Source: Flavobacteriales bacterium (GTDB taxonomy: Bacteria > Bacteroidota > Bacteroidia > Flavobacteriales > BACL11). From it: 7,992 nt of DNA. A model generated the notes under the pieces. The model had not been told where the DNA came from. It saw nothing but the letters and a program-made list of their open reading frames with translations, and made no database searches. Positions within the stretch are counted from its first letter, which is position 1. Every line of letters begins with the position of its first letter. Shown here in pieces: positions 6,954 to 7,992 of this stretch. Location: assembly GCA_002724895.1 (NCBI GenBank), contig PBQB01000006.1, positions 1 to 7,992 of the forward strand, read 5' to 3'. The translations under genes were made by a program, and so were the position numbers.

Positions 6954-7179
6954 CGTAAATTTTATTACCAATAATATATGCAATTGATAATACAGAAGGA
7001 TAAATAAAAAATAACCATAAAATATTCAAAACACTAATATTCTTTAATGAATTTAAAACATTTTTTAAAAAAAATGGTCCAAAATCATACCATGTTAGTA
7101 AACCAATTTTCTTTGCAAATACATTAGAAATAATGGCAATAACTAAAATACATAATCCGGAAAAATATATTTTTAACAC
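6940..7179 (-). CDS. Small two-helix membrane protein of unknown function
   Basis: This is a 79-residue protein from a GTG start. An in-frame stop lies only a few codons upstream (minus-strand TAA at 7191-7189), so no longer form exists. Two hydrophobic stretches, about 4-22 (IYFSGLCILVIAIISNVFA) and about 50-71 (VLNILWLFFIYPSVLSIAYIIG), suggest two membrane helices joined by a loop containing KKIGLLTWYDFGPFF (23-37). I do not recognise a named family, although small proteins of this layout are common in Flavobacteriia from memory. It begins 13 bp after the receptor gene stop and overlaps the start of the PagL-like gene by 14 bp, so it is translationally coupled to an envelope protein. It may serve assembly or anchoring of a partner, which is inference only. 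Confidence 0.7.
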   Translation of the reverse strand: MLKIYFSGLCILVIAIISNVFAKKIGLLTWYDFGPFFLKNVLNSLKNISVLNILWLFFIYPSVLSIAYIIGNKIYDAIS

Positions 7180-7192
7180 TAATGTTTTTTAT

Positions 7193-7992
7193 TTAATATT
7201 CATTTTGTGAATCTTCAGATACATCATCATTTTTGATTTTAGATCGTTTGTTATTTGACTTAAAATTTAGTTTTCCAAATGTATATTTAAAACTTATTCC
7301 AATTGATGTAAATTTTGTAGTTCTTTCTGATATCTGATAAAAGCTAGATCCATTTAATTCAGTTTTCCATATTTTATTTCCATTTTTTGCAAAAGGTTCA
7401 ATTATTCTAACTCCTATTGAACCTCTTTTATTTTTAAATTCTTTTTTAAAACCAAAACTCATCATAGAAAAGCTTGTTGATGTTCCTTGAAGTGTTTGAG
7501 AAGGTGATCTAGCAAAACCAAACCCTTCAGCTTTCCAATTATTTTTAAAGTTAACAGTTATTCCAAAGTTGTAATTATATAGTAATGCGCTTCTTTCATT
7601 TGAAGACAACCTATTATCCTTTGCATTGTATGAATAAAGATTAAAACCACCTCTCAATGTTACTTTTTTATATTTAACAGATCCATAATAATTAATACCA
7701 TATCTATCACTATTTCCAATATTTTCATAAGTTGTAATAGAGGTGTCATTTTGTACTCTTAAAAAAGATTCTATAAGGTTTTCACTTCTTTTCATGTATA
7801 TATAATAACTACCTTGATATTTTCTTCCAAAACTATTATAACCAATTTCAATTTGATTTGTTGTTGACGGAGTAAGATTGGGATTTCCTATTGTTATATT
7901 TTTGTTGTCACTTATATTTGTATTTGTATTAATATAACTACTACTTGGTCTTGAAATTCTAGAATTAACACTTAATTTTAAACTTTTACCAG
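7193..7992 (-). CDS. TonB-receptor-like outer-membrane beta-barrel protein, C-terminal part
   Basis: The frame stays open to the right window edge, so only the last roughly 266 residues are present and the internal ATG at 7795 is not the start. Near the edge, SVNSRISRPSSSYI followed by ITIGNPNLTPSTTNQIEIGY (GNPNLTP at 7888-7868) is the signature of the outer-membrane beta-barrel family of Bacteroidetes TonB-dependent-receptor-like proteins (PF14905 type). Downstream are alternating barrel strands such as YGINYYGSVKYKKVTLRGGFNLY and SFGFKKEFKNKRGSIGVRI. It closes with SIGISFKYTFGKLNF and then a charged tail NNKRSKIKNDDVSEDSQNEY, which is common after the last strand in this family. Expected location is the outer membrane, with TonB-energised uptake or a related transport role; the substrate cannot be inferred. 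The small membrane protein gene follows after 13 bp. Confidence 0.88.
   Translation of the reverse strand, partial: GKSLKLSVNSRISRPSSSYINTNTNISDNKNITIGNPNLTPSTTNQIEIGYNSFGRKYQGSYYIYMKRSENLIESFLRVQNDTSITTYENIGNSDRYGINYYGSVKYKKVTLRGGFNLYSYNAKDNRLSSNERSALLYNYNFGITVNFKNNWKAEGFGFARSPSQTLQGTSTSFSMMSFGFKKEFKNKRGSIGVRIIEPFAKNGNKIWKTELNGSSFYQISERTTKFTSIGISFKYTFGKLNFKSNNKRSKIKNDDVSEDSQNEY

Noticed and set aside
6954..6983. Upstream TTG start for the PagL-like gene
   Set aside because: Ten extra residues would precede an already well-formed signal peptide that starts at the ATG at 6953, and would lengthen the overlap with the preceding gene.
7193..7795. Treating the 200-codon frame beginning with ATG at 7795 as a complete gene
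   Set aside because: The same frame continues without a stop to 7992 and encodes the conserved RISRPSS and GNPNLTP barrel signatures, so the ATG is internal to a larger receptor-like gene.

Overview
The window is strongly AT-rich, with Lys/Asn/Ile-rich proteins, very short gaps between genes and essentially no Shine-Dalgarno sequences. Together with a fasciclin-type protein carrying a type IX-secretion-like tail, a PF14905-type outer-membrane receptor barrel, a Bacteroidetes-style M16 peptidase and a TAnnTTTG promoter element, this points to a member of the Bacteroidota. The best guess is a marine flavobacterium with a compact genome. No mobile element, CRISPR array, tRNA or rRNA gene was recognised, and no stretch over 300 bases lacks a gene.

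Layout. (1) Positions 2-2028, + strand: a tightly packed four-gene run. It holds the 3' end of a fasciclin-domain protein, an atypical short-chain dehydrogenase/reductase (SDR) that lacks the catalytic Tyr, an uncharacterised conserved Trp/Arg-rich protein, and a flavin reductase-like protein. Gaps are 9 bp, a 1-bp overlap and 0 bp, so these are almost certainly co-transcribed and probably translationally coupled. From memory, this combination sits beside photolyase/cryptochrome genes in many marine Flavobacteriia. That would make it part of a light or photo-oxidative stress module, but no photolyase lies inside this window. (2) Positions 2034-2834, - strand: an Fpg/Nei-family DNA glycosylase without the zinc-finger cysteines, convergent with the flavin reductase. 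It adds base-excision repair to the same neighbourhood. (3) Positions 2835-2924: a 90-bp divergent promoter region with an exact Bacteroidetes -7 element for the next gene. (4) Positions 2925-5846, + strand: a large two-repeat M16 zinc metallopeptidase with an N-terminal membrane or signal segment. (5) Positions 5850-7992, - strand: an envelope gene group. It holds the C-terminal part of a TonB-receptor-like outer-membrane barrel, a 79-residue membrane protein, and a PagL/acyloxyacyl-hydrolase-like outer-membrane protein, spaced by 13 bp and a 14-bp overlap.

The most interesting material is the left-hand gene run (a redox-type protein without its catalytic Tyr fused by overlap to a protein of unknown function) and the deviations from family consensus in the glycosylase (zincless finger) and the PagL-like protein (acidic triad position apparently Asn).
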